This document shows, one piece after another, positions 21,919 through 33,394 of a DNA stretch of 64,000 nucleotides. Position numbers and translations under genes: made by a program. The notes beneath the pieces were generated by a model. The model was given only the letters and a program-made list of their open reading frames with translations. It was not told the DNA's origin and searched no databases. This stretch comes from Marinobacter zhanjiangensis (GTDB lineage: Bacteria; Pseudomonadota; Gammaproteobacteria; Pseudomonadales; Oleiphilaceae). Location of the stretch: positions 496,001 to 560,000 of the forward strand of contig NZ_BMXV01000001.1 in NCBI RefSeq assembly GCF_014651935.1, given 5' to 3'. How positions within the stretch are numbered: position 1 is the stretch's first letter; each line of letters begins with the position of its first letter.

Positions 21919-23736
21919 TCAATCCGTTTGCTTCGGCGAGGCATCAGGCTCGCTGCCCTCCTGCTGGCGCTGCCACAGGTCCGCATAGCGCCCACCGGCC
22001 GCCAGCAGCTGACGGTGGGTGCCCCGCTCCACCATGCCGCCGTCGGCCATGACCAGGATAGTGTCCGCGTCCCGCACCGTGGACAGGCGGTGGGCAATCA
22101 CCAGGGTGGTGCGCTGTTCGCTCACCTCCCGCAAGGCTTCGAGAATGACCTGCTCGGATACGGAATCCAGCGATGAGGTGGCCTCATCCAGGATCAGGAT
22201 CGGCGGGTTCTTGAGAAACACCCTTGCGATGGCCACCCGCTGCTTCTCGCCCCCGGACAGCTTCAGGCCACGCTCACCCACCCGGGTCTGATACCCCTGT
22301 GGCAGTGACTCGATGAAATGGTCCAGGTGAGCCAGTTGTGCTGCCCGATAGACTTCCTCTTCGGAGGCGCCGGGGCGGCCATAGGCCAGATTCTGGTACA
22401 GGGTGTCGTTGAACAGCACCGTGTCCTGGGGCACCACACCGATGGCGGACCGCAGGCTGTCCTGGGTAACGGTGCGGATATCCTGGCCGTCGATGGTGAT
22501 ACGGCCGGCATCCACATCGAAAAACCGGAACAGCAACCGCGCCAGGGTGGACTTGCCGGCACCGCTGGCCCCCACCACCGCCACCTTGTGACCGGCGGGG
22601 ATCTCGAAGCTGACATCGTGCAGGATGGTACGGTCCGGCTGGTAGCCGAACCGTACCCCCTCGAACCGGACCGTGCCGCCAGCCGTGTTCAGCTCACCGG
22701 CATCAGGCGCATCGGTAACCGCCGGCGCCTTACCCAGCAGGCCGAACAGACGTTCCACATTGACCAGCGCCTGGCGGATTTCCCGGTAGACAAAACCCAG
22801 GGCATTCAACGGAATAAACAGCTGGATCAGGTAGGCGTTGATCATGGTGAAATCCCCCAGGGTGATGGCGCCACTGGCCACTTCCGCCACGGCCATCGCC
22901 ATGATCACCACCAGCGCCACGCCGATAATCAGCGACTGCCCCGTATTCAGCGCCGCCAGCGACAGGCGGTTCTTGAGCCGCGCGCGCTCCCACTCCTCCA
23001 GGTCCTCGTCGTACTGTTTCGCCTCGAAGTCCTCGTTGTTGAAGTACTTCACCGTCTCGTAGTTGAGCAGGCTGTCCACTGCCCGGGAGTTGGACTGGTT
23101 GTCGCGGGCGTTGGCTTCCCGCACGAAGTGGGTACGCCATTCGGTTACGCGGATCGAGAAGACCACGTACACCACCACCGCCACCAGGATCGCCACCACA
23201 TAACCGGGGCTGAACGCCCACAACAGGATGGCGGAGACCATCAGGATCTCGAGAATGGTGGGCACAATATTGAACAGGGTGAAGCGCAGCAGGAAGCTGA
23301 TGCCATTGGTGCCCCGCTCAATGTCCCGGGCCAGACCACCGGTCTTGCGATCCAGATGAAACCCCAGGGCGAGATTATGGAGATGGCGGAACACCCGCAG
23401 GGACACCCGCCGCATGGCCCGCTCCGCCACCCGGGCGAACACCGCGTCCCGCAGCTCACTGAACAGGGTGCTGCCGAACCGCAGCGAGCCATAGGCCACC
23501 ACCAGCATCACCGGAATCCACAACACCACGTCCGCGGCACTGGTGGTGTCCAGGTAGTCAACGATGTACTTGAGCGCCACTGGCGTCGCCACGGTGGCCA
23601 GCTTGGCCGCAACCAGCAGCACCACCGCCAGCACAACCCGGCCCCGGTATTCCGCCAGGTAGGGCCAGAGCCCGGCGATGATCTTCCAGTCCGGCTTGTG
23701 GTTGTCGGGGTAATCGTTGTCGGCGTAGGCGCGCAA
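21919..23736 (-). CDS. ABC exporter, Atm1/HMT1 type (ABCB-like)
   Basis: Fused membrane and ATPase half-transporter that works as a homodimer. Six membrane segments (about residues 20-320) include the Atm1-family NYETVKYFNNE loop and HLDRKTGGLARDIERGT. The ATPase domain has Walker A GASGAGKST, signature LSGGEKQR and Walker B ILILDEATSS. Atm1-type exporters usually move glutathione- or sulfur-linked compounds or metal conjugates. No good ATG precedes the conserved part. The TTG at 23736 with GGAAG 7 nt upstream is preferred over longer frames that would overlap the divergent exporter gene. Confidence 0.9.
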   Translation of the reverse strand: MRAYADNDYPDNHKPDWKIIAGLWPYLAEYRGRVVLAVVLLVAAKLATVATPVALKYIVDYLDTTSAADVVLWIPVMLVVAYGSLRFGSTLFSELRDAVFARVAERAMRRVSLRVFRHLHNLALGFHLDRKTGGLARDIERGTNGISFLLRFTLFNIVPTILEILMVSAILLWAFSPGYVVAILVAVVVYVVFSIRVTEWRTHFVREANARDNQSNSRAVDSLLNYETVKYFNNEDFEAKQYDEDLEEWERARLKNRLSLAALNTGQSLIIGVALVVIMAMAVAEVASGAITLGDFTMINAYLIQLFIPLNALGFVYREIRQALVNVERLFGLLGKAPAVTDAPDAGELNTAGGTVRFEGVRFGYQPDRTILHDVSFEIPAGHKVAVVGASGAGKSTLARLLFRFFDVDAGRITIDGQDIRTVTQDSLRSAIGVVPQDTVLFNDTLYQNLAYGRPGASEEEVYRAAQLAHLDHFIESLPQGYQTRVGERGLKLSGGEKQRVAIARVFLKNPPILILDEATSSLDSVSEQVILEALREVSEQRTTLVIAHRLSTVRDADTILVMADGGMVERGTHRQLLAAGGRYADLWQRQQEGSEPDASPKQTD

Positions 23737-23833
23737 GGGGCAGCTTCCGTTCGGGGGTGGATCAATCGGGCATGATAGACCGTAGAATGTCGGGTTACGA
23801 ACGTGAACCCTGAACAGCCCAGGAGAAACCGCC

Positions 23834-25603
23834 ATCGCCAGCAAGAATCGCAGAGCCCTGATCCTCGCCCGGGATTTCATCCTGCCCTACCGCAAGGCCG
23901 TTGCCGGCGCCATGACCGCGCTGGTGATCACCGCCGGCATCACGCTGTCCCTGGGGCAGGGGCTGCGCATCCTGGTGGACCAGGGCCTGGCCACCCAGTC
24001 GCCGGACATGCTGGCCAAAGCCATTGGCCTGTTTTTCGTGCTGGTACTGGGCCTGGCGGTGGGCTCATTCTCCCGTTTCTACCTGGTGTCCTGGATCGGC
24101 GAGCGGGTGGTGGCGGATATCCGCAAGCAGGTGTTCAACCACCTGATCAACCTGCACCCGGGTTTCTACGAGCATAACCGCAGCCTGGAAATCCAGTCCC
24201 GGTTCACCGCTGATACCACGGTGTTGCAGTCGGTGATCGGCTCCACCGTGTCCATCGCCCTGCGCAACCTGCTGATGCTGTTCGGCGGCATTGTGCTGCT
24301 GTTTGTCACCAACCCCAAGCTGGCCAGCGTGATCATCTTCGGCTTCCCGGTGGTGATCGTGCCGATCCTGTTCTACGGCCGGCGGGTACGCAAACTGTCA
24401 CGGCTGAGCCAGGACCGGGTGGCGGATGTGGGCAGCTACGTGGGCGAGAACCTGGCACAGATCAAGACGGTACAGGCCTTCAACCACCAGCCGGTGGACC
24501 GGGAACGCTTTGCGGCGGTGGCGGAAAACGCCTTTGCCGTCGCCCGCGACCGTATCCGCCAGCGGGCCTGGCTGATGACCATCGCCATCACTCTGGTGAT
24601 GGGCGCGGTCGGCATTGTCATCTGGATCGGCGGCCTCGATGTGATTGGCGGGCGCATCACTCCGGGGGAGCTGGCGGCGTTCGTGTTCTACAGCCTGCTG
24701 GTGGGCGTGTCCGCCGGCGCCCTCAGCGAAGTGATCGGTGAACTCCAGCGGGCCGCCGGGGCTGCAGCCCGCATCTTCGAACTGCTGCAGACGCCAACGG
24801 AAATCGACCCGGAAGCCGCCGGCAGCCAGTCCCTGCCGGAAACCGTTGACGGTGACATCGAATTCCGGGAGGTTAGCTTCCGCTACCCGACCCGGGGCGA
24901 CGTGACGGTGATCCGGGACCTGTCCGTAACCATCCACGCCGGTGAAACCGTAGCTCTGGTGGGGCCCTCCGGCGCCGGCAAGTCGACCCTGTTTGACCTG
25001 TTACTGCGCTTCTACGACCCGCAACAGGGGCAGATCCTGATCGACGGCATCGACAGCCGCCAGCTCAGCCCGGCGGCACTGCGCCGCTGTTTTGCCCTGG
25101 TGCCCCAGACCCCGGCCCTGTTCCACGGCACCATCGCCGATAATATTCGTTACGCCCGCCCACAGGCCAGCCTGGAGCAGATCATGGCCGCCGCCCGCAC
25201 CGCCCATGCCCACGACTTTATCCAGGCCCTGCCCCAGGGCTATGACACGCCACTGGGCGACACCGGCCTGGGCCTGTCCGGCGGGCAGAAGCAACGCCTG
25301 GCCATTGCCCGGGCGCTACTGGCAGACGCCCCGATCCTGCTGCTGGACGAAGCCACCAGCGCCCTGGATGCGGAAAGCGAACACCTGGTGCAACAGGCCA
25401 TGCCGGGGCTGATGGCCGACCGCACCACCCTGGTCATTGCTCACCGCCTGGCCACAGTGCGCCATGCCGACCGCATTCTGGTGCTGGATGAAGGCCGGCT
25501 GCTGGACCACGGCAGTCATGACGAACTGCTACGCCGCAATCCGCTCTATGCGCGCCTGGCTGAGCTGCAGTTCCGTTCTGGTACCCAATCCGGGACACCA
25601 TGA
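23834..25603 (+). CDS. ABC exporter, multidrug/lipid type (MsbA-like half-transporter)
   Basis: A second fused half-transporter of about 589 residues, divergent from the first. Membrane region with six helices, then an ATPase domain with Walker A GPSGAGKST, LSGGQKQR and LLLDEATSALD. The first ATG, at 23912, would cut into the first membrane helix. In frame 26 codons upstream is an ATC preceded by AGGAG at 8 nt, giving a normal basic N-terminus (ASKNRRALILARDF). The start is therefore placed at this non-standard ATC. A CTG at 23858 is another option. Substrate unknown. Confidence 0.87.
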   Translation: MASKNRRALILARDFILPYRKAVAGAMTALVITAGITLSLGQGLRILVDQGLATQSPDMLAKAIGLFFVLVLGLAVGSFSRFYLVSWIGERVVADIRKQVFNHLINLHPGFYEHNRSLEIQSRFTADTTVLQSVIGSTVSIALRNLLMLFGGIVLLFVTNPKLASVIIFGFPVVIVPILFYGRRVRKLSRLSQDRVADVGSYVGENLAQIKTVQAFNHQPVDRERFAAVAENAFAVARDRIRQRAWLMTIAITLVMGAVGIVIWIGGLDVIGGRITPGELAAFVFYSLLVGVSAGALSEVIGELQRAAGAAARIFELLQTPTEIDPEAAGSQSLPETVDGDIEFREVSFRYPTRGDVTVIRDLSVTIHAGETVALVGPSGAGKSTLFDLLLRFYDPQQGQILIDGIDSRQLSPAALRRCFALVPQTPALFHGTIADNIRYARPQASLEQIMAAARTAHAHDFIQALPQGYDTPLGDTGLGLSGGQKQRLAIARALLADAPILLLDEATSALDAESEHLVQQAMPGLMADRTTLVIAHRLATVRHADRILVLDEGRLLDHGSHDELLRRNPLYARLAELQFRSGTQSGTP

Positions 25604-25704
25604 TCCAGGTCATTGATTTTCCGGGTTCCACGCTTGCTCATTCGACCAGCGGTTGCTAGTTTTTAATTATAGCTTCATCCTGAAGCACTAATGGTTTTCT
25701 CAAC

Positions 25705-25722
25705 GGCAGCCGTCACGCTGCC
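25705..25722. promoter_or_regulatory. Perfect inverted repeat in the nuo leader
   Basis: GGCAGC, CGTCAC, GCTGCC, directly before the nuoA ribosome-binding site (GGGAGAG) in the 130-bp gap that must hold the nuo promoter. It could be a leader hairpin or an operator. Confidence 0.45.
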
Positions 25723-25733
25723 AGGGAGAGCGA

Positions 25734-26144
25734 ATGACTGACACCGTTACCGACCTGTTGGCCAACTACTGGGCCACCGGCTTCTTTGTGGTCGCCACTC
25801 TGGGCCTGTGTGCCTTCATGGTGGGCGCTTCCAGCCTGCTGGGCGGCCGCAGCCATGGTGTCAGCAAAGCCCTCCCGTTCGAATCCGGCATTGTCGGTAC
25901 CGGCGATGCCCGCCTGCGTTTTTCCGTCAAATTCTATCTGGTCGCGATGCTGTTCGTGATCTTCGATATTGAAGCCGTGTTCCTGTTTGCCTGGGCCATT
26001 GTCATCCCCGAGGTGGGCTGGTCCGGTTTCTGGGGCGCGACCGTATTCATTCTGATACTGCTGGCTGGTCTGCTCTACGACAGCCGCACCGGCGCCCTGG
26101 AGTGGGCACCGGAGGCGTCACGAGGCAACAGACCGGTCGACTGA
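25734..26144 (+). CDS. nuoA: NADH-quinone oxidoreductase subunit A
   Basis: Small membrane subunit of complex I at the junction of the arms. The 136 residues hold three membrane helices and the conserved YxSG-like loop ([24 protein letters not shown]) and [11 protein letters not shown]. First gene of a complete 13-gene nuo operon. GGGAGAG before the ATG. Confidence 0.96.
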   Translation: MTDTVTDLLANYWATGFFVVATLGLCAFMVGASSLLGGRSHGVSKALPFESGIVGTGDARLRFSVKFYLVAMLFVIFDIEAVFLFAWAIVIPEVGWSGFWGATVFILILLAGLLYDSRTGALEWAPEASRGNRPVD

Positions 26145-26214
26145 ACCGACGCATCATCGTTGCATTGGCCGGTGGTCCGCTGACCACCGGGACGGATGCC
26201 CATGGAGGCAAACC

Positions 26215-26892
26215 ATGTCCTACACCCTGACCAGGGCCGGAGCAGAACCCGAAGGCGAGCGCCGATACCCGGTGGATCGCCAGCAGCCGTCGGAGGATCC
26301 CGTCCAGCGCCAGCTCGAGCGCAACGTGTTCACCGGCAAGCTCAGTGAAGTGCTCAACAACGCCGTCAACTGGGGCCGCAAGAACTCCCTGTGGCCCTAC
26401 AACTTCGGGCTGTCCTGCTGCTACGTGGAGATGACCACCGCCTTCACCGCGCCCCACGACATTGCCCGATTCGGCTCGGAGGTCATCCGCGCCTCCCCAC
26501 GGCAGGCGGATTTCATGGTGATTGCCGGCACCTGCTTCATCAAGATGGCACCGGTCATACAACAGCTCTACGATCAGATGCTGGAGCCCAAGTGGGTGAT
26601 TTCCATGGGCTCCTGCGCCAACTCCGGCGGCATGTACGACATCTATTCGGTGGTGCAGGGCGTAGACAAGTTTTTGCCGGTGGATGTCTATGTACCCGGC
26701 TGCCCGCCCCGGCCCGAGGCCTTCCTGCAGGGGCTGCAGCTGTTGCAGGATGGAATCCAGCAGGAGCGCCGGCCGCTGTCCTGGGTGGTAGGCGACCAGG
26801 GCGTCTACAAGGCGGACATGCCCTCCCAGCGGGAAAAATGGCGGGACCGCCGCATCCAGACCACGGAACTGCGGACACCGGACAAACTCTGA
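26215..26892 (+). CDS. nuoB: NADH-quinone oxidoreductase subunit B
   Basis: Carries iron-sulfur cluster N2, the last electron carrier before quinone. The 225 residues show the cluster cysteines in [19 protein letters not shown] and [11 protein letters not shown]. Between nuoA and nuoCD, with 70- and 39-nt gaps. Confidence 0.97.
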   Translation: MSYTLTRAGAEPEGERRYPVDRQQPSEDPVQRQLERNVFTGKLSEVLNNAVNWGRKNSLWPYNFGLSCCYVEMTTAFTAPHDIARFGSEVIRASPRQADFMVIAGTCFIKMAPVIQQLYDQMLEPKWVISMGSCANSGGMYDIYSVVQGVDKFLPVDVYVPGCPPRPEAFLQGLQLLQDGIQQERRPLSWVVGDQGVYKADMPSQREKWRDRRIQTTELRTPDKL

Positions 26893-26931
26893 CGCGTTGA
26901 TTGTCGTTGCACCAGGAGCTGAACCAGGACC

Positions 26932-28710
26932 ATGACCACAGACACCGTCGACACCCAACCCCGGGATAACCCCGGCAGTCACCCCGAACCGGGCCTGCTG
27001 GACAACTTCCGGGAGGACATTGTGCACGTGCAGCCGACGCTCGCGGGCATGCCGGTGCTGTGGGTGCGCCGTGAGCGGATTGTGGACCTCCTGCGGCACC
27101 TGAAAGAACAGCCGGCCCCCTTCAACATGCTTTACGACCTGTCGGCGGTGGACGAACGCCTGCGCAGCCACCGGCACGGGCTGCCGGATTCCGACTTCAC
27201 CGTTTTCTACCACCTGCTGTCGGTGGAGCGGAACGAAGACCTGATCCTCAAGGTGGCCCTCAGGGAGGACGACCTGTCCGTACCAAGCGTGACGTCAGTG
27301 TTTGCCAACGCCAACTGGTATGAGCGGGAAATCTGGGACATGTATGGCGTCGGTGTCTCCGGGCACCCGCACCTGCAACGCATCCTGATGCCACCAACCT
27401 GGCACGGCCACCCCCTGCGCAAGGACTACCCCGCCCGGGCCACCGAGTTCGACCCCTACACCCTGACCGTAGAGGGCCAGGACGTGGAGCAGGAAGCGAT
27501 GCGCTTCGACCCGGAAGCCTGGGGCATGCAGCGGGAGCGGGACGGCGCCGAGTTCATGTTCCTCAACCTGGGCCCCAACCACCCGTCGGCTCACGGCGCG
27601 TTCCGTCTGGTGCTGCAGCTCGACGGTGAGGAGGTTGTCGACTGCGTGCCAGACATCGGCTACCACCACCGGGGTGCCGAAAAAATGGCCGAGCGTCAGT
27701 CCTGGCACAGTTTCATTCCCTACACCGACCGCATCGACTACACCGGCGGGGTGATGAACAACCTGCCCTACGTGCTGGCGGTGGAGAAGCTGGCCGGCAT
27801 CGAGGTGCCGGACCGGGTCAAGACCATCCGCGTGATGATGGCGGAGATGTTCCGCATCAACAGCCACCTGCTGTTCCTGGGCACCTACCTGCAGGACCTG
27901 GGGGCCATGTCGCCGGTGTTCTATACCTTCAGCGACCGCCAGCGGGCCTACGAAGTCATCGAGGGCATAACCGGCTTTCGCATGCACCCGGCCTGGTACC
28001 GCATCGGCGGTGTTGCCCAGGATTTGCCCCAGGGCTGGGAAAAGCTGGTGCAGGGCTTCCTCGACTGGATGCCACCCCGGCTGAGGGAGTATGAAAAGGC
28101 GATGATGGAGAACGCCCTGGTGCGCGAGCGTACCCGCCATGTGGCCGCCTTCAACACCGCCGAAGCCCTGGAGTGGGGCGTCACCGGCCCCAACCTGCGA
28201 GCCACCGGCTGCAATTTCGACCTGCGCAAGCAGCGGCCCTATTCCGGCTACGAGAATTTTGACTTCGAGGTCCCCCTGGCAGAAAACGGCGACGTGTTCG
28301 ACCGGGGCCAGCTGCGCATCGACGAGATGCGTCAGAGCCTGCGTATCATCCAGCAGTGCGTAAACCACATGCCCGCCGGCGACTACAAGGCGGACCACCC
28401 GCTCACTACACCGCCACCCCGGGAACGCATGCTGCAGCACATCGAGACCCTGATTACCCATTTCCTGCAGGTGTCCTGGGGGCCGGTGCTGAAACCCAAC
28501 GAGTCCCTGCAGATGGTGGAAGCCACCAAGGGCATCAACAGTTACTACCTGACCAGTGACGGCAACACCATGAGCTACCGTACCCGCATCCGCACGCCCA
28601 GCTTTCCGCACCTGCAGCAGATACCGGCGGTGATGCGCGGTGGCTTCGTACCGGACCTGATTGCCCACCTGGGCAGTATCGACTTCGTAATGGCAGACGT
28701 GGACCGCTAA
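26932..28710 (+). CDS. nuoC: NADH-quinone oxidoreductase subunit C/D (fused)
   Basis: A fused NuoC-NuoD protein of 592 residues, as in enterobacteria and other gammaproteobacteria (also called nuoCD). Residues ~30-190 are the NuoC 30-kDa part ([32 protein letters not shown]). From ~205 is the NuoD 49-kDa part ([27 protein letters not shown], with quinone-site residues) ending in the DxxMADVDR tail. Confidence 0.97.
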   Translation: MTTDTVDTQPRDNPGSHPEPGLLDNFREDIVHVQPTLAGMPVLWVRRERIVDLLRHLKEQPAPFNMLYDLSAVDERLRSHRHGLPDSDFTVFYHLLSVERNEDLILKVALREDDLSVPSVTSVFANANWYEREIWDMYGVGVSGHPHLQRILMPPTWHGHPLRKDYPARATEFDPYTLTVEGQDVEQEAMRFDPEAWGMQRERDGAEFMFLNLGPNHPSAHGAFRLVLQLDGEEVVDCVPDIGYHHRGAEKMAERQSWHSFIPYTDRIDYTGGVMNNLPYVLAVEKLAGIEVPDRVKTIRVMMAEMFRINSHLLFLGTYLQDLGAMSPVFYTFSDRQRAYEVIEGITGFRMHPAWYRIGGVAQDLPQGWEKLVQGFLDWMPPRLREYEKAMMENALVRERTRHVAAFNTAEALEWGVTGPNLRATGCNFDLRKQRPYSGYENFDFEVPLAENGDVFDRGQLRIDEMRQSLRIIQQCVNHMPAGDYKADHPLTTPPPRERMLQHIETLITHFLQVSWGPVLKPNESLQMVEATKGINSYYLTSDGNTMSYRTRIRTPSFPHLQQIPAVMRGGFVPDLIAHLGSIDFVMADVDR

Positions 28711-28712
28711 CC

Positions 28713-29225
28713 ATGGCAGAGCCCGTATCCACCAGCACACTGATCGGCAGCGACGGCTTCGAGCTGCACCCGGCGGACGAAACCGCCATCCTGGAGCAGC
28801 TGAAACACTACGAGCAGCCCCAGGCCGCCTGCATCGACGCCCTCAAGATCGTGCAGCGCCGCCATGGCTGGGTGCCGGACGACGCCATTCCCGCCATTGC
28901 CCGGGTGCTGGGCATTGGCCCCGGTGCCGTGGAGGGTGTGGCCACCTTCTACAGCCTGATCTTCCGCCAGCCGGTGGGGCGCCACGTAGTCCTGGTATGC
29001 GACAGCAGCTCCTGCTTCCTGACCGGGTTCGACGAACTCAAACAGGCGCTGGTGAATGAGCTGGGCGTTGACTACGGCGGCACCACCAGTGACAACCGCT
29101 TCACCCTGTTGCCGGTGTGCTGCCTGGGGGCCTGTGACGGCGCCCCGGCACTGATGATCGATAACGACACCTACGGGCCGGTCACACCCGACGACCTGCC
29201 CCGCCTGCTGGAGGGCTACCCATGA
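28713..29225 (+). CDS. nuoE: NADH-quinone oxidoreductase subunit E
   Basis: 24-kDa subunit with the [2Fe-2S] cluster N1a. Its four ligands are visible: CDSSSC and, ~40 residues on, [10 protein letters not shown]. The 170 residues are standard. It starts 2 nt after nuoCD and ends in a 4-bp ATGA overlap with nuoF. Confidence 0.96.
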   Translation: MAEPVSTSTLIGSDGFELHPADETAILEQLKHYEQPQAACIDALKIVQRRHGWVPDDAIPAIARVLGIGPGAVEGVATFYSLIFRQPVGRHVVLVCDSSSCFLTGFDELKQALVNELGVDYGGTTSDNRFTLLPVCCLGACDGAPALMIDNDTYGPVTPDDLPRLLEGYP

Positions 29226-30604
29226 GCCAGTCCATCCCCAGCCAGCGCCAGTCAACGCAGTATCGCAGCCGCCTGCTGCAGCCGGAGACCGAGCGCAGTG
29301 CCGACACCCATCCGCTGACCTGGCGGCTGCGGGACGACGGCGAGGCGGTCTGGCTTGATGAGTACCTGCGCAAGGACGGCTACCAGTCTGTGCGCAAGGC
29401 GTTGAATGAAGGCGACCCCCAGGCCGTTATCGCCAATATGAAAGAGGCCAATGTGCGCGGCCGCGGTGGCGCCGGCTTCTCCGCCGGCCTCAAGTGGAGC
29501 CTGACCCTGCAGGGCGGCGACATGCCTCGGGGCTACCTGATCTGCAACGCCGACGAGATGGAGCCGGGCACCTTCAAGGACCGCCTGTTGATGGAGCAGC
29601 AGCCCCACCTGCTCATCGAGGGCATGATCCTGGGGGCCTACGCCAATAATTCCTTCTATGGCTACATCTTCCTGCGGGGCGAGTATGTGGAATCGGCGCG
29701 GGTGCTGAATCGCGCCATCGACGAGGCGCGGGAAGCGGGCTGGCTGGGGCCGGACATCAACGGCAGCGGCTTCGACTTCGATATTGCCGTGCATACCGGC
29801 GCCGGGCGCTACATCTGTGGTGAGGAAACCGCCCTGATCAACTCCCTGGAGGGAAAGCGCGCCAATCCCCGGGCCAAGCCTCCGTTCCCCGGCCAGTCCG
29901 GGGCCTGGGGCAAGCCCTCGGTGGTCAACAACGTGGAAACCCTGTGCAACGTGCCGGCAGTGATCCTCAACGGCGCCGACTGGTACCAGGGCCTGTCCGG
30001 AGACCGCACCAAAGACGGCGGCACCAAGCTCTACGGCGTGTCCGGCCCGGTGGAAAAGCCCGGGCTGTGGGAACTGCCCATGGGCACCACCGGTGCCGAG
30101 ATCCTCGAACGGGCCGGGGGCATGCGGGATAACCGCCAGCTCAAGGCCTGGCTGCCCGGCGGTGCCAGTACCGGCTTCCTGCTGCCGGAGCACCTGGACC
30201 TACCCCTGGACTTCGACACCGTGGGCAAGGAGGGCAGCCGTCTGGGCACCGGCCTGCTGACGGTGGTGCCACAGGAAATGAGCATGGTGGCGCTGATGCG
30301 CAACCTGGAGGAGTTCTTCGCCCGGGAGTCCTGCGGCTGGTGCACCCCCTGCCGCGACGGCCTGCCCTGGACCGTCAAGCTGCTACAGGCCCTGGAACAC
30401 GGGCAGGGTGAGGAAGGGGATATCGAACTGCTGGACAAGCTGGCGGCGGACTGTGGCCCCGGGCTGACCTTCTGCGCCCATGCCCCCGGCGCGGCCATGC
30501 CGCTGGAAACCGCCCTCAGACATTTCCGGCACGAATTCGAGCAGGGTGTCGGCAAACCCCGGGGCGAAGCCCACGAGGATCCGATTCCCGTGGGACAGGT
30601 ATAG
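29222..30604 (+). CDS. nuoF: NADH-quinone oxidoreductase subunit F
   Basis: NADH- and FMN-binding subunit. NADH site [14 protein letters not shown] (near residue 80), FMN/NADH residues in [14 protein letters not shown], and the N3 [4Fe-4S] ligands in [12 protein letters not shown] plus a later Cys. 460 residues. Translationally coupled to nuoE. Confidence 0.97.
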   Translation: MSQSIPSQRQSTQYRSRLLQPETERSADTHPLTWRLRDDGEAVWLDEYLRKDGYQSVRKALNEGDPQAVIANMKEANVRGRGGAGFSAGLKWSLTLQGGDMPRGYLICNADEMEPGTFKDRLLMEQQPHLLIEGMILGAYANNSFYGYIFLRGEYVESARVLNRAIDEAREAGWLGPDINGSGFDFDIAVHTGAGRYICGEETALINSLEGKRANPRAKPPFPGQSGAWGKPSVVNNVETLCNVPAVILNGADWYQGLSGDRTKDGGTKLYGVSGPVEKPGLWELPMGTTGAEILERAGGMRDNRQLKAWLPGGASTGFLLPEHLDLPLDFDTVGKEGSRLGTGLLTVVPQEMSMVALMRNLEEFFARESCGWCTPCRDGLPWTVKLLQALEHGQGEEGDIELLDKLAADCGPGLTFCAHAPGAAMPLETALRHFRHEFEQGVGKPRGEAHEDPIPVGQV

Positions 30605-30676
30605 GGGCAGAGGTGTGAGGGCGCAGATATGAACAGCATGACTGTCAGCACGACAACGCAGCAACGGGACTGAACC

Positions 30677-33394
30677 ATGGCCATTATTCATGTGGACGGA
30701 CAAGACTACGAGGTGAACGGGGCCCAGAACCTGCTCCAGGCCTGCCTGTCCCTGGGCCTGGACATCCCCTATTTCTGCTGGCACCCGGCCATGGGCAGTG
30801 TCGGCGCCTGCCGTCAGTGTGCGGTGCGTCAGTACAAGGACGAGGACGACGACAAGGGCTCGCTGGTGATGTCCTGCATGGCTCCGGCGGCAGACCAGAC
30901 CCGTATTTCTATCGAGGATGAGGAAGCGAAAGCCTTCCGCGCCAGCGTGGTGGAATGGCTGATGATCAACCACCCCCACGACTGCCCGGTGTGCGAGGAG
31001 GGCGGCCATTGTCACCTGCAGGACATGACCGTGATGACCGGCCATGACCGGCGCCGCTATCGTTTCCGCAAGCGCACCCGGCGCAACCAGGAGCTGGGCC
31101 CGTTCATTGCCCACGAGATGAACCGCTGTATTACCTGCTACCGCTGCGTGCGCTTCTACAACGACTATGCCGGCGGTACCGACCTGGGCGCCTTTGGCGC
31201 GAAAGACAACGTCTATTTCGGGCGCTATGCCGAAGGCACCCTGGAAAGCCCCTTTGCCGGCAACCTGACCGAGGTATGCCCCACCGGCGTATTCACCGAC
31301 AAGAGCCATTCCGAACAATACACCCGCAAGTGGGACCTGCAGTTCGCCCCAAGCGTGTGCCACCAGTGCTCCATGGGCTGCAACATCAGCCCCGGTGAGC
31401 GTTATGGCAGCATTCGCCGCATCGAGAACCGCTACCACGGCGAAGTGAATGGTTACTTCCTCTGTGATCGTGGACGTTTCGGCTACGGCTACGTCAACCG
31501 CAGTGACCGTCCCCTGTTACCGGAATGGCGGCAACAGCCGGACGAGGAGCCGACCACCCTGGAAGTGGACACGGCCCTGGCCCGCATCACCGACACCCTG
31601 CGCCATAGCCAGCGGGTGATCGGCATCGGCTCGCCCCGGGCCAGCCTGGAGAGCAACCACCAGCTGCGCGAACTGGTGGGCGCCGACAACTTCTCCACCG
31701 GCATCGAAGCCCGGGAACAGGCCTGCCTGGCGCTGATGGACGACCTCCAGCGCACCACCGGCCTGCACACCCCGACACCCCGGCAGATCGAAAACCACGA
31801 CGCCATTCTGGTGCTGGGGGAAGACCCGGTGCAGAGCGCCGGCCGCCTCGGCCTGAACATGCGCCAGGCGGCGCTGTCACGGCGCGAAGCCATGGGCGAG
31901 AAGATCGGCATCCCGGCCTGGAACGCCGAGGCCCTGAAAACCCTGGGGCAGGACGTTTACCACCCGCTGCATATCGCCTGGCCCACCGCCACCGAGCTGG
32001 ATGATGTAGCCACACGTTACCCCCTGGCACCGGAGGAGATCGCGCGGCTGGGGTTTGCGGTCGCCCATATTATCGACCCGGCGGCACCGGTGGTGGACAA
32101 CCTCGACCCGGCGACCCGGGACACCGCCCAGCGCATCGCCGACGACCTGATGGCGGCAGAGCGCCCACTGGTGGTCAGCGGTGGCAGCCTGGTGTCGGAC
32201 TCAGTGCTGCAGGCCGCCGGCAACATTGCCCAGGCCCTGGCCCGGCGCGCCAGACAGGGCGGGCTGGTACTGATCCGCCGGGAAGCCAACAGCACCGGGC
32301 TGTCGCTGATGGGCGGCCAGACTCTGGACTGGGCCATGGACGAGCTGACCGAAGGCCGCGCTGACGCCGTGGTGGTGCTGGAAAATGACCTCTACCAGCG
32401 GCTTCCTGCCCAGCGGGTGGATCAGGCCCTGGCCCGGGCAGACATCCGCGTGGTGCTGGACCATCAGCGTACAGCCACGCTGGCACGGGCCAGCTTTACC
32501 CTGCCCGCCGCCAGCTTCGCCGAGGGCGACGGTACTCTGGTCAACCTGGAAGGCCGTGCCCAGCGCTTCTTCCAGGTGTACGAACCCGGCTACCTGCGCC
32601 CGGAGGCCCGCATCCACGAGAGCTGGCGCTGGCTGCACGCCCTGGCTGCCGGCTTGCGGCGGGAAGACGCCACCGACGTCAACCTGGATGAAATCACTGC
32701 CGCCTGCGCCGAAGCCCACCCGGCCCTGACCGGCATGGTGGAGGCGGCACCGGGAGCCGGCTACCGCATCGAAGGCCTGCGCCTGGCCCGGGAACCCCAT
32801 CGTTACAGCGGGCGTACCGCCATGCGCGCCAACCTGTCGGTCAGCGAACCCCGGCCCCCGCAGGATGAGGACACGCCCTTTGCCTTTTCCATGGAGGGCT
32901 ACAGTGGCTTCGATCATCCCCGGCAACAGGTCGCCTTCGCCTGGGCCCCGGGCTGGAACTCGCCCCAGGCCTGGAACAAGTTCACCGACGAGGTGGGCGG
33001 CCACCTGAGCGGGGGCGACCCCGGCATACGGCTGATCCACCGCCAGCCTGGCCACCGGGACTATTCCTTGCGTATTCCTGCCGCCGCCACTGCTGAAAAC
33101 ACACTGCGGGCCCTGGTACTGCCCAGCCTGTTCGGCGGCGACGAAACCTCCGCCCGGGCCGAGCCCATCCAGCAACGGATGGCAACGCCGGTGGTAATCC
33201 TGTGCCATATCGATGCCGAGGCGCTGGACGTTCACCACGGCGACACCCTGGTGCTCGGCGACAGCCCGGCAATGACCGTGCATGAGCAGGATGACTGGCC
33301 CACCGGCTGGGCCGGCCTGCCTGCCGGGTTACTGCCAGGCCTGGCCCAGGGCGAAGCACTCACCCTGAGCAAGACCACGGGAGGTGAGCCATGA
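30677..33394 (+). CDS. nuoG: NADH-quinone oxidoreductase subunit G
   Basis: Large 75-kDa iron-sulfur subunit, 905 residues. The N-terminal [2Fe-2S] domain has IPYFCWHP and GACRQC. Next come the His-Cys3 site ([17 protein letters not shown]), [14 protein letters not shown], and the extra cluster region [10 protein letters not shown]. The rest is the molybdopterin-oxidoreductase-like domain. ATGA overlap with nuoH. Confidence 0.97.
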   Translation: MAIIHVDGQDYEVNGAQNLLQACLSLGLDIPYFCWHPAMGSVGACRQCAVRQYKDEDDDKGSLVMSCMAPAADQTRISIEDEEAKAFRASVVEWLMINHPHDCPVCEEGGHCHLQDMTVMTGHDRRRYRFRKRTRRNQELGPFIAHEMNRCITCYRCVRFYNDYAGGTDLGAFGAKDNVYFGRYAEGTLESPFAGNLTEVCPTGVFTDKSHSEQYTRKWDLQFAPSVCHQCSMGCNISPGERYGSIRRIENRYHGEVNGYFLCDRGRFGYGYVNRSDRPLLPEWRQQPDEEPTTLEVDTALARITDTLRHSQRVIGIGSPRASLESNHQLRELVGADNFSTGIEAREQACLALMDDLQRTTGLHTPTPRQIENHDAILVLGEDPVQSAGRLGLNMRQAALSRREAMGEKIGIPAWNAEALKTLGQDVYHPLHIAWPTATELDDVATRYPLAPEEIARLGFAVAHIIDPAAPVVDNLDPATRDTAQRIADDLMAAERPLVVSGGSLVSDSVLQAAGNIAQALARRARQGGLVLIRREANSTGLSLMGGQTLDWAMDELTEGRADAVVVLENDLYQRLPAQRVDQALARADIRVVLDHQRTATLARASFTLPAASFAEGDGTLVNLEGRAQRFFQVYEPGYLRPEARIHESWRWLHALAAGLRREDATDVNLDEITAACAEAHPALTGMVEAAPGAGYRIEGLRLAREPHRYSGRTAMRANLSVSEPRPPQDEDTPFAFSMEGYSGFDHPRQQVAFAWAPGWNSPQAWNKFTDEVGGHLSGGDPGIRLIHRQPGHRDYSLRIPAAATAENTLRALVLPSLFGGDETSARAEPIQQRMATPVVILCHIDAEALDVHHGDTLVLGDSPAMTVHEQDDWPTGWAGLPAGLLPGLAQGEALTLSKTTGGEP

